From contig JBMNRA010000099.1 in the NCBI GenBank assembly GCA_050944415.1, positions 1 through 5,539 on the forward strand: a stretch of DNA of 5,539 nucleotides, read 5' to 3'. Position numbers and translations under genes: made by a program. The notes under the pieces were generated by a model. It had not been told where the DNA came from and made no database searches. It worked only from the letters and a program-made list of their open reading frames with translations. The stretch's first letter is position 1; each line of letters begins with the position of its first letter. Shown one piece after another: positions 1 through 4,051 of the stretch. Origin of the DNA: Ruminococcus_G sp050944415 (GTDB taxonomy: Bacteria; Bacillota; Clostridia; Lachnospirales; Lachnospiraceae).

Positions 1-36
1 TAGTGTAAAGGGGATGCAATATGTCCCGCTTTAATT

Positions 37-49
37 AGGGAATTTCCCT
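37..49. repeat. Short palindrome in the leader of the mobile region
   Basis: AGGGAA-T-TTCCCT is a perfect 13-base palindrome (6-base arms, one central base), and a related half (AGGGAATT) recurs at about 60-67. It lies upstream of the excisionase-like gene in sequence with no coding potential that I can see. It could be a protein-binding site or a weak hairpin; no function can be assigned. Confidence 0.4.
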
Positions 50-157
50 TGCTTTTTTCAGGGAATTCTGACGCTTTTTTTCGGTAAATTTAGTGTATCA
101 TAAACAGCTTTTCCAGAGCCGTCTGTCTGCTTCAAAAAATACAGGAAAGGGGGTGTT

Positions 158-190
158 GCAAAATAAGTGATACTGATATGCTTATTTTGC
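158..190. repeat. 10-bp inverted repeat just upstream of the excisionase-like gene
   Basis: GCAAAATAAG (158-167) and CTTATTTTGC (181-190) are perfect inverted copies separated by 13 bases. The right arm ends six bases before the ATG at 197. In RNA it would form a hairpin between the GGAAAGGGGG stretch (144-153) and the start codon; in DNA it could be an operator or an Xis binding site. Which of these applies is inference. Confidence 0.6.
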
Positions 191-196
191 TGATAT

Positions 197-391
197 ATGA
201 ACAAGACAAAAGAGCGAAAAACCAGCCAGCCGATTACTGTTGATATAGAGGGGCTTTCTGCTATGCTCTCATGCGGTCATGCTACGGCAAGGAAAATCGG
301 TGAGCAGGCAGAAGCAAAAATTGTCATAGGTCGCAGGGTTCTTTACTCCGTGGAAAGGGTCAAAAAATATCTGCTTTACCTTGCAGAATAG
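197..391 (+). CDS. Excisionase-like small winged-helix DNA-binding protein
   Basis: This is a 64-residue basic protein. An N-terminal Lys/Arg-rich tail is followed by a helix-turn-helix-like stretch at residues 16-36 (DIEGLSAMLSCGHATARKIG), a short beta wing (KIVIGRRVLYS, 41-51) and a C-terminal helix (VERVKKYLLYL). This is the architecture of the MerR/Xis-type excisionase-like proteins usually encoded directly upstream of tyrosine integrases in Clostridia integrative elements. In such elements Xis bends att DNA and steers Int toward excision. ATG 197 is the first start after an in-frame TGA at 191-193. The SD is weak: the G-rich run at 144-153 is far away, and a 10-bp inverted repeat sits between. 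The expected integrase does not follow; only its last 45 codons appear, at 2227-2367. The role is inferred from family resemblance and context. Confidence 0.65.
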   Translation: MNKTKERKTSQPITVDIEGLSAMLSCGHATARKIGEQAEAKIVIGRRVLYSVERVKKYLLYLAE

Positions 392-403
392 TACAGTCTT
401 CTA

Positions 404-432
404 TTTATGTTCTTGCGGAAATATGGTATGAT
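404..432 (+). promoter_or_regulatory. Candidate extended -10 promoter downstream of the xis-like gene
   Basis: TATGAT (427-432) is preceded by TGG, forming a TG-extended -10 box. The -35 at 404-409 (TTTATG) is poor, as is usual for extended -10 promoters. It points at 440-480, where a purine-rich GAAAAGAGGG (464-473) looks like an SD with no in-frame start after it. The likely original client is the missing integrase gene, now replaced by the acetyltransferase fragment. Confidence 0.4.
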
Positions 433-480
433 TATTTATAGGCAAACCACGCTGTGAGAACATGAAAAGAGGGCTACAAT

Positions 481-804
481 TCAGATATAAAAAACATTAC
501 GAAAGCATGGGACAATAAAGGCGATATTGTTATCGGGAATGATGTTTGGATTGGTTATGAAGCAGTTGTTTTAGCAGGTGTTTCGATTGGGGACGGAGCT
601 GTCATCGGAACCCGTGCCGTCGTTACAAAAGATATTCCGCCATATACAATTGTTGGTGGCGTTCCGGCAAAGCCTATAAGAAGGCGGTTTCCCCAGGAAA
701 CGATTGACTTTCTGCTTAAAATAAAATGGTGGAATTGGTCTGAAGAATGTATTCGACAGCACATAACCGAGATACAGTCAGGAAATATCGAATATTTGCG
801 TTAA
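481..804 (+). pseudogene. 3' half of a CatB/Vat-type xenobiotic O-acetyltransferase (truncated)
   Basis: About 107 codons are open to the TAA at 802-804, but there is no in-frame ATG, GTG or TTG start. The reading is left-handed beta-helix hexapeptide sequence: IVIGNDVWIG, then VSIGDGAVIGTRAVVTKDIPPYTIVGGVPAKPI. A C-terminal helix follows with RRF and IKWWNW. Family members (type B chloramphenicol and streptogramin A acetyltransferases) are about 205-220 residues and form trimers that acetylate the drug from acetyl-CoA. Here the N-terminal half is missing, including the region that carries the catalytic histidine, so the product cannot be active. In-frame sequence runs back to a TGA at 463-465, and the homologous-looking part begins near 484. 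The join at about 480 follows a leader and SD that look as if they belonged to another gene. Chloramphenicol and streptogramin A specificity cannot be told apart from this half. Confidence 0.8.
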
Positions 805-896
805 ATTGCCGTAAAGAAGAACAGGAAAGACGTCGAACAGTAATCAGCACTTACCTCTTGCCGTGTAGCAGGTGGTTTTGTCCTGTGGCGTCAGAG

Positions 897-941
897 CCCG
901 TGGAGCCTTATTTTACAAGGGTTCTACGGGGTTTGTCTTTT
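897..941 (+). terminator. Rho-independent terminator-like hairpin after the acetyltransferase remnant
   Basis: CCCGTGGAGCCTT (897-909) pairs with AAGGGTTCTACGGG (917-930): about 13 pairs including G-U pairs and one bulged base, closing a 7-base A/T-rich loop. An interrupted T-run follows (GTTTGTCTTTTT, 931-942). It lies 90 bases after the acetyltransferase stop and would insulate the toxin-antitoxin promoter from upstream reading. The rest of 805-1030 has no supportable gene. Confidence 0.5.
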
Positions 942-1032
942 TGTCTGGGAGTGTCAAAAATTTTTTTGGGCGAAAATGCTATAGTAAATGGTGTAGTGAA
1001 ACGCAGGATAAAATGCAATACGAAAAGAATGA

Positions 1033-1062
1033 TTGATAATATTGGTATAATAATGGTATAAT
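1033..1062 (+). promoter_or_regulatory. Toxin-antitoxin promoter with doubled extended -10 boxes
   Basis: TTGATA (1033-1038) is followed after 18 bases by TATAAT (1057-1062). A second perfect TATAAT lies at 1046-1051. Each is preceded by TGG, so TGGTATAAT occurs twice with an 11-base period (1043-1051 and 1054-1062). The repeat could give two start sites or serve as the operator for the Phd-type antitoxin; autorepression is usual for this TA class but is inferred here. The SD AGAAAGGGG (1074-1082) follows, then ATG 1091. Confidence 0.65.
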
Positions 1063-1090
1063 TAAGCCATATAAGAAAGGGGTGCATATA

Positions 1091-1351
1091 ATGCCGAAGA
1101 TTATTCCAATAAAAGATCTGAAAAATACTTCTGATATATCAGAAATGTGTCATCGTACAGATGAACCTATCTATGTTACGAAAAACGGCTATGGTGATAT
1201 GGTCATAATGAGCATGGAAAGTTACGAATCTCAGATGAAACGAATTAAAATGTATGAAGATATCGAGGCTTCGGAGGCACAGATCAAAGAAGGCAAGGTA
1301 AAGGATGCAAGGAAGTCCCTTTCATCTATGAGAGAACGCTATGGCTTATAA
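1091..1351 (+). CDS. Phd/YefM-family antitoxin of a type II toxin-antitoxin operon
   Basis: This is an 86-residue protein. The N-terminal MPKIIPIKDLKNT and the block EPIYVTKNGYGDMVIMSMES (residues 25-44) are the typical Phd/YefM DNA-binding fold, in which the 'PI.VTKNG...V.MS...Y' strand-turn-helix dimerises and binds the operator. Residues 45-86 are charged and helical (MKRIKMYEDIEASEAQIKEG), as expected of the flexible tail that wraps the toxin. A GTG at 1082 would add three residues, but it overlaps the SD (AGAAAGGGG, 1074-1082), so ATG 1091 with 8-base spacing is preferred. The toxin gene overlaps its last 11 bases. The complex is expected to repress the doubled -10 promoter. It looks intact, which stands out among the broken genes around it. 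Confidence 0.85.
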   Translation: MPKIIPIKDLKNTSDISEMCHRTDEPIYVTKNGYGDMVIMSMESYESQMKRIKMYEDIEASEAQIKEGKVKDARKSLSSMRERYGL

Positions 1352-1652
1352 ACTGATCATTACTGAAAAAACAGAAGAACTTCTGGATAACCTTATATAT
1401 CATTTGATATACAGACTGAAAAACACTCAGGCAGCTGCACATCTGTTTGACAATATTGAGAAGATTTATGACAGGCTGGAAGAAAATCCTTTTCAGTTTC
1501 CCGAAAGTAGAGATATGAGTCTGCGGAGCAGAGGATATCGGGAGGCGGTCTTGACTGATATGGACTATGTGATCATATTCCGGATAGAGGAAACTTCCGT
1601 ATATGTAACAGGTATTTTCCATCAGTTGGAGAACTATAGAAAGAAAGTGTAA
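1341..1652 (+). CDS. RelE/ParE-family toxin
   Basis: This 103-residue protein overlaps the antitoxin by 11 bases, a layout that couples translation of the pair. It shows the RelE/ParE plan: two N-terminal helices (KTEELLDNLIYHLIYRLKN and AAAHLFDNIEKIYDRLEENP), then FPES, then the beta-sheet core GYREAVLTDMDYVIIFRI (residues 65-82) and VYVTGIFHQLENYRKK (87-102). Length and spacing of GYRE...Y.I.FRI...I.H...NYR fit the ParE/YoeB-like branch. Members either cleave mRNA at the ribosome or poison gyrase, and the sequence alone does not decide which. No frameshift or truncation is visible. Its SD would be the GAGAGAAC stretch inside the antitoxin's last codons, which is weak and consistent with toxin made at lower level. 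Confidence 0.85.
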   Translation: MAYKLIITEKTEELLDNLIYHLIYRLKNTQAAAHLFDNIEKIYDRLEENPFQFPESRDMSLRSRGYREAVLTDMDYVIIFRIEETSVYVTGIFHQLENYRKKV

Positions 1653-1808
1653 CAGTCTGGACAGTAAGTTAAGAAGGAAGAAGTTAACCCTGGGGACATC
1701 TATGATTATATTGTGATTGATTAATGCAAAAATCGTTAAATGAGATTGAAGAAATAACGGCGGCATGCTTGAATGGAAACACGGGAAACCATAGAGCCAG
1801 GCGGCTTA
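1653..1808 (+). other. Intergenic stretch between the TA operon and the toxin leader
   Basis: No convincing gene is present. A 30-codon frame from ATG 1724 to TGA 1814-1816 exists, but it has no SD. It ends exactly inside the first arm of the leader hairpins described next, and its last codons are Arg-rich (HRARRLTL). A shorter frame starts at ATG 1765 (MLEWKHGKP). I cannot support either as expressed. No clear promoter for the downstream toxin leader was found here. Confidence 0.3.
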
Positions 1809-1856
1809 CCCTCTGATTTTCGGAGGGACTAACCCTCCAGACGAAAGAAAGGAGGG
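1809..1856 (+). promoter_or_regulatory. Four-segment alternating hairpin leader that sequesters the toxin SD
   Basis: Four complementary segments occur in series: A CCCTC (1809-1813), B GGAGGG (1822-1827), C CCCTCC (1833-1838) and D GGAGGG (1851-1856). D is the Shine-Dalgarno of the small hydrophobic ORF at 1865. A:B plus C:D buries the SD, whereas B:C (5-base loop) leaves it free. The geometry is that of a translational attenuator or riboswitch-like switch. The pairing potential is read directly from the sequence; its use as a switch is inference. Tight translational control fits a toxic membrane peptide. Confidence 0.6.
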
Positions 1857-1864
1857 AGATGCCA

Positions 1865-2026
1865 ATGTATGTTACATATGCTGATCTGATTCAGTTTTTA
1901 ATATTCATTGTTGCCCCTGTTGTTTTTTTTCAAGGTGGTATGCTACCCGTCAAGAGGACAACGAAAAATAATAATTTTTCTCCGTCAGCCGATAACCGGC
2001 TGGCGGTCTTTTTATGCTGCCTGTAG
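1865..2026 (+). pseudogene. Holin-like / type I toxin-like small hydrophobic ORF, 3' end replaced
   Basis: The strong SD GGAGGG (1851-1856) is 8 bases from ATG 1865. The first ~22 residues (MYVTYADLIQFLIFIVAPVV...) are one hydrophobic helix with the MYVTYADLIQF start I associate with 'putative holin-like toxin' peptides of Clostridia, usually about 30-35 residues and ending in a short basic tail. Here the frame instead runs on through GGMLPVKRTTKNNN, across the terminator hairpin and into the transposase 3' end, stopping at 2024-2026 after 53 residues. The C-terminal part is therefore probably IS-derived sequence read in the wrong sense, not native toxin. A run of eight T (1923-1930) is another possible damage point: one extra T would give a stop after WYATRQEDNEK. 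The helix itself could still act in the membrane. The family name rests on memory of similar peptides. Confidence 0.55.
1982..2013 (+). terminator. Rho-independent terminator between toxin ORF and transposase end
   Basis: CCGTCAGCCG (1982-1991) pairs with CGGCTGGCGG (1997-2006) over 10 pairs with one G-U. It closes a 5-base loop and is followed by TCTTTTT (2007-2013). It is oriented to stop rightward transcription before it runs antisense into the transposase, whose stop codon (2012-2014) touches the T-run. It probably travelled with the insertion sequence. Confidence 0.75.
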
Positions 2027-2225
2027 TGTAAATTCATGAAATGCCATTGGTGTCATTATATGTAATTTGCGTTGCAAACGTCGATTGTTATAGTATTCAA
2101 TATAGTTCTGGATGCTTTGGATTAATTCCTCTCTTGATGTAAAGTGTTTTCCATAATACATTTCGCGTTTTAAAATTCCCCAGAATCCTTCCATTGGACC
2201 ATTATCTATGCAGTGTGTGACTCTG
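2012..2225 (-). pseudogene. C-terminal fragment of an IS3-family (OrfB) transposase
   Basis: About 71 codons remain, reading RVTHCIDNGPMEGFWGILKRE and onward through YIEYYNNRRLQRKL to MTPMAFHEFTLQAA and a TAA stop. This is the end of the rve/DDE integrase core of IS3-family OrfB. The DNGPMEGFWG block carries the last acidic residue of the DD(35)E triad, and YYNNRRLQ..L..MTP is the conserved C-terminal signature. Both upstream aspartates and the whole N-terminal part are missing. Homology stops after the Arg codon at 2222-2224, where the next triplet no longer fits, so the gene was cut by a rearrangement. A frame beginning at the internal ATG (2192-2194) would give 60 residues but no catalytic core. 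It is a dead remnant. Confidence 0.88.
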
Positions 2226-2226
2226 C

Positions 2227-2367
2227 CGTATGGACATTAAGGTATTGCAGTACATTATGGGACACGCCCATTTTGATGTGACTATGGAAGTGTATAACCA
2301 CTTGGGCGACAGGGCAAGGATTGAAAATGAGATAGCAAAGCTGGATAGTATGGCAGTGAACTTCTGA
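2227..2367 (+). pseudogene. C-terminal end of a tyrosine recombinase (integrase)
   Basis: Forty-five codons from ATG 2230 read MDIKVLQYIMGHAHFDVTMEVYNHL, then GDRARIENEIAKLDSM and a TGA stop (2365-2367). This is box II of phage/ICE integrases: the GH pair (His 2263-2265), the T..VY.H motif with the nucleophilic tyrosine at 2293-2295, and a helical tail. The N-terminal arm-binding domain, the core-binding domain and the first catalytic Arg and Lys are absent. An in-frame TGA at 2218-2220, in sequence belonging to the IS remnant, shows that reading starts at the junction (~2226-2229). No SD precedes ATG 2230, so I do not expect expression. It is the best candidate for the missing partner of the excisionase-like gene at 197. 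Confidence 0.88.
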
Positions 2368-2403
2368 CACCAGAAAAGAAAAAATTGGTGTCAAATTGGT
2401 GTC
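2365..2403. repeat. 11-bp tandem repeats next to the integrase end (candidate arm-type Int sites)
   Basis: AAATTGGTGTC occurs twice back to back (2382-2392 and 2393-2403). The core TGACACC appears once in inverted orientation at 2365-2371, overlapping the integrase stop codon. Short direct repeats just outside int are the usual binding sites of the N-terminal arm-binding domain in Tn916-type recombinases. The repeat is plain in the sequence; the binding role is inference. Confidence 0.6.
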
Positions 2404-2442
2404 AAACCTAAGAAAAATGACAATTTCAAGAGTGGAAAATGC

Positions 2443-2473
2443 TTGCAAACCATTGATTTTACTGGGTTTGCAA
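2443..2473. repeat. 9-bp inverted repeat near the element end
   Basis: TTGCAAACC (2443-2451) and GGTTTGCAA (2465-2473) are perfect inverted copies with a 13-base spacer, followed by an A-run rather than a T-run, so it is not a rightward terminator. It lies between the integrase arm repeats and the host CIRCE site. This is where the element/chromosome junction should fall, so it may be part of the attachment region. The insertion core itself cannot be identified from one end. Confidence 0.5.
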
Positions 2474-2489
2474 AAAAATATCAAAAAAA

Positions 2490-2516
2490 TTAGCACTCAC
2501 CTCTTGACAGTGCTAA
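2490..2516. promoter_or_regulatory. CIRCE operator (HrcA binding site)
   Basis: TTAGCACTC (2490-2498), nine bases, then CAGTGCTAA (2508-2516). The consensus is TTAGCACTC-N9-GAGTGCTAA, so 17 of 18 positions match; the only change is C for G at 2508. The operator covers the -35 box of the hsp20 promoter, so HrcA would block RNA polymerase at normal temperature. CIRCE is usually found at groESL and hrcA-dnaK, so its use for hsp20-dnaJ is informative. Confidence 0.92.
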
Positions 2517-2532
2517 TAACATATGTTATATT
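2504..2532 (+). promoter_or_regulatory. Sigma-A promoter of the hsp20-dnaJ operon
   Basis: A perfect TTGACA -35 (2504-2509), a 17-base spacer and TATATT (2527-2532) preceded by TGT, a TG-extended -10. Transcription should start near 2539, leaving a 5' UTR of about 58 bases. The -35 lies across the spacer and right arm of CIRCE, a direct repression geometry. Confidence 0.88.
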
Positions 2533-2563
2533 ACACATAGAACAAGAAATGAAATATATATTG

Positions 2564-2578
2564 TAACACACAGTGTTA
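2564..2578 (+). repeat. Small hairpin just upstream of the hsp20 SD
   Basis: TAACAC (2564-2569) and GTGTTA (2573-2578) are perfect inverted arms around ACA, five bases before the SD GGAG (2584-2587). It does not pair with the SD, so it is not an obvious RNA thermometer. It may stabilise the mRNA 5' end or be chance in A/T-rich sequence. Confidence 0.35.
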
Positions 2579-2596
2579 TGAAAGGAGATATGACTT

Positions 2597-3058
2597 ATGA
2601 TGATGCCCAGTATTTTTAATGATAATTTCTTTGATGATTTTATGAAAGATTTTCCATTTTACGATGATTCAGATATGAGGAAAGCAGAAAAAAAACTGTA
2701 TGGTCATCGCGCTAAAAATCTGATGAAGACAGATGTGAAAGAGCTGGATGACAGTTATGAAATTGCAGTTGATCTGCCGGGATTTAAAAAAGATGAAATC
2801 AAGGTTTCTCTGGAAGACGGATATCTGATCATTAAGGCTGAAAAAGGCAAAGAAGCAGATGAGGACAAAAAGAAAGGTAAATATATTCGTCGGGAAAGAT
2901 ACAGCGGATCCTGTGGAAGAACATTTTATGTTGGCGATCTGCTGACAGAGGAAGATATCAAAGGAGAGTTCCGTCACGGAGTTCTGAAACTGTTTGTGCC
3001 AAAGAAGAAAGAAAGTCCGGCGGCTGAAGAAAAGAAATATATTTCAATTGAAGGATAA
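2597..3058 (+). CDS. hsp20: Hsp20/alpha-crystallin small heat-shock protein
   Basis: This 153-residue cytoplasmic holdase forms oligomers that keep unfolding proteins soluble until the DnaK system refolds them. The N-terminal arm (1-43) is short and rich in Phe and acidic residues (FNDNFFDDFMKDFPFYDD). The alpha-crystallin domain spans about 44-137, with VDLPGFKKDEIKVSLEDGYL and the GEFRHGVLKLFVPK strand (the conserved A/G-x-x-x-x-GVL motif) near 123-136. The C-terminal tail carries the I-S-I form of the IxI motif (149-151) that docks between dimers. Length is typical of the Hsp18 class of clostridia. ATG 2597 is followed by two more ATGs; with SD AAAGGAG (2581-2587) it has 9-base spacing and is preferred. 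It is the first gene after the CIRCE promoter, followed by a short-tailed terminator and a J-protein gene. It looks intact. Confidence 0.95.
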   Translation: MMMPSIFNDNFFDDFMKDFPFYDDSDMRKAEKKLYGHRAKNLMKTDVKELDDSYEIAVDLPGFKKDEIKVSLEDGYLIIKAEKGKEADEDKKKGKYIRRERYSGSCGRTFYVGDLLTEEDIKGEFRHGVLKLFVPKKKESPAAEEKKYISIEG

Positions 3059-3074
3059 GAAAGATGATGATCAG

Positions 3075-3104
3075 GGGAGGCCGGTTTGGTTCGGTCTCCC
3101 TTTT
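3075..3104 (+). terminator. Weak intrinsic terminator between hsp20 and the J-protein gene
   Basis: GGGAGGCCG (3075-3083) pairs with CGGTCTCCC (3092-3100) over 9 pairs with one G-U, around an 8-base loop. The tail is only TTTT (3101-3104) before C. A strong stem with a short tail fits partial read-through, making Hsp20 more abundant than the downstream J-protein. It may also protect the 3' end of hsp20 mRNA. Confidence 0.65.
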
Positions 3105-3130
3105 CTGACAGTTGAAGGAGGGTGATGATA

Positions 3131-4051
3131 TTGAAAAAAAGAGATTATTATGAGGTCTTAGGTGTGAACAGAAATGCGGACGCTTCTGAAATAAAAAAAG
3201 CTTACAGAAAACTGGCTAAAAAATATCATCCTGACTCCAATGCCGGAAACGCGCAGGCGGAGGAACGGTTTAAAGAAGTGACAGAGGCTTACAACGTATT
3301 AAGCGATGAGGAGAAAAGAAAACTGTATGATCAGTTCGGCCATGCCGCTTTCGAGGAAGGCGGTCCCCAGTATCATTCAGGGGCTTACGGCGGCCCGAAT
3401 ACGGAGTACAGGGAGTTCCATTTTGAAAACGGGGATATGGACGATATCTTTGAGCAGTTTTTCGGAGGCTTTCACAGAAACAGAAGATCATATAAGAGCA
3501 GAGGTTCGGATCTGAACGCGGAGGTAACGGTAAGCTTTGATGAAGCCGCTTTCGGAGGCAAAAAGGTGATTCATCTGCAGGGCGGCGATAACGGTATGGT
3601 GGAAAGTCTGGAGGTGAAAATTCCTGCAGGCATAGAGAACGGAAAAACCATACGTCTGAGAGGCAAAGGTATGCCGGGACTGGGAGGCGGAGAACCAGGA
3701 GATCTGCTTTTGAAAGTGCTTGTTAGTGATAAACCGGGATATGAGCGAAAGGGTATGGATGTTTATACGAAGGTTTCCGTTCCTTTTACAACTGCGGTGT
3801 TCGGCGGTGAAATACAGATTGAAACGCTGTATGGTCCGGTTCGCTGCCAGATAAAAGAAGGTACACAGTCAGGAACCAAGATACGGTTAAGAGGAAAAGG
3901 TATTGTTTCCATGAAGGATCCTTCCGTGCATGGCGACCAGTATGCTGTAGTTGAGATACAGGTTCCCAGATACCTGAATCCGGAAGCAAGGCAGAAGCTG
4001 AAAGAATTTCAGCAGGCCTGCGCAGGCTCCAACAGAAAGAGCGCTGCCTAA
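3131..4051 (+). CDS. DnaJ/CbpA-type J-domain co-chaperone lacking the zinc finger
   Basis: This 306-residue type II (class B) J-protein stimulates DnaK ATPase and delivers substrates. It starts MKKRDYYEVLGV, has helix II KKAYRKLAKKY, then the essential HPD at residues 33-35, and a J domain ending near QFG (68-70). A Gly/Phe-rich linker follows (about 71-118; GGPQYHSGAYGG, FEQFFGGF). Two beta-sandwich client-binding domains come next (about 127-205 and 206-290; KIPAGIENGKTIRLRGKGMPG, then IKEGTQSGTKIRLRGKG). The CxxCxGxG zinc-binding repeats of true DnaJ are absent, so a CbpA-like role is likelier than housekeeping DnaJ. The start is TTG 3131: it is 8 bases from the SD GGAGGG (3117-3122) and gives the canonical N terminus. 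ATG 3125 and GTG 3122 lie too close to or within the SD. It is probably co-transcribed with hsp20 through a leaky terminator. It ends TAATGA, running directly into the moxR remnant. Confidence 0.93.
   Translation: MKKRDYYEVLGVNRNADASEIKKAYRKLAKKYHPDSNAGNAQAEERFKEVTEAYNVLSDEEKRKLYDQFGHAAFEEGGPQYHSGAYGGPNTEYREFHFENGDMDDIFEQFFGGFHRNRRSYKSRGSDLNAEVTVSFDEAAFGGKKVIHLQGGDNGMVESLEVKIPAGIENGKTIRLRGKGMPGLGGGEPGDLLLKVLVSDKPGYERKGMDVYTKVSVPFTTAVFGGEIQIETLYGPVRCQIKEGTQSGTKIRLRGKGIVSMKDPSVHGDQYAVVEIQVPRYLNPEARQKLKEFQQACAGSNRKSAA

Larger units (their letters stand above)
1941..2225 (-). mobile_element. Right-hand remnant of an IS3-family insertion sequence
   Basis: This holds the transposase 3' end (2012-2225, minus strand), its trailing hairpin and the presumed terminal end. 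Reading outward, the non-coding tail ends in ...CTTGACGGGTAGCA; on the plus strand this is TGCTACCCGTCAAG at 1941, starting with the TG typical of IS3-family ends. The toxin-like frame changes character at the same place. The other end is lost at about 2225, where sequence switches to a recombinase 3' end. Boundaries are inferred: the left one is uncertain by some tens of bases, the right one by a few. Confidence 0.5.

Noticed and set aside
156..170. Mini leader peptide (TTG CAA AAT AAG TGA) before the xis-like gene
   Set aside because: Four codons with a TTG start too close to the G-rich stretch; nothing distinguishes it from chance.
178..246. 22-codon frame from ATG 178 overlapping the xis-like gene
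   Set aside because: No SD at a usable distance, and it lies out of frame with the supported winged-helix gene.
747..1061. 104-codon plus-strand frame starting inside the acetyltransferase relic
   Set aside because: It overlaps the relic in another frame, then runs through the terminator hairpin and the TA promoter; it has no SD and a Cys/Trp-rich composition unlike a real protein.
1082..1090. GTG 1082 as the antitoxin start
   Set aside because: It overlaps the SD AGAAAGGGG; ATG 1091 has the right spacing and gives the normal family N terminus.
1326..1766. 146-codon minus-strand frame opposite the RelE/ParE toxin
   Set aside because: It is antisense to a well-supported toxin gene, Phe/Ile/Ser-rich as expected of antisense to A/T-rich coding sequence, with no SD.
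2365..2403. CRISPR-like repeats
   Set aside because: Only two adjacent 11-base copies without spacers; no array and no cas genes in the window.
2206..2496. 96-codon minus-strand frame over the integrase tail and element end
   Set aside because: It is antisense to clear integrase box II sequence and runs across repeats and CIRCE; no SD and no family signal.
3122..3130. GTG 3122 or ATG 3125 as the J-protein start
   Set aside because: Both lie in or within a few bases of the SD GGAGGG; TTG 3131 gives ideal spacing and the canonical MKKRDYYEVLGV start.
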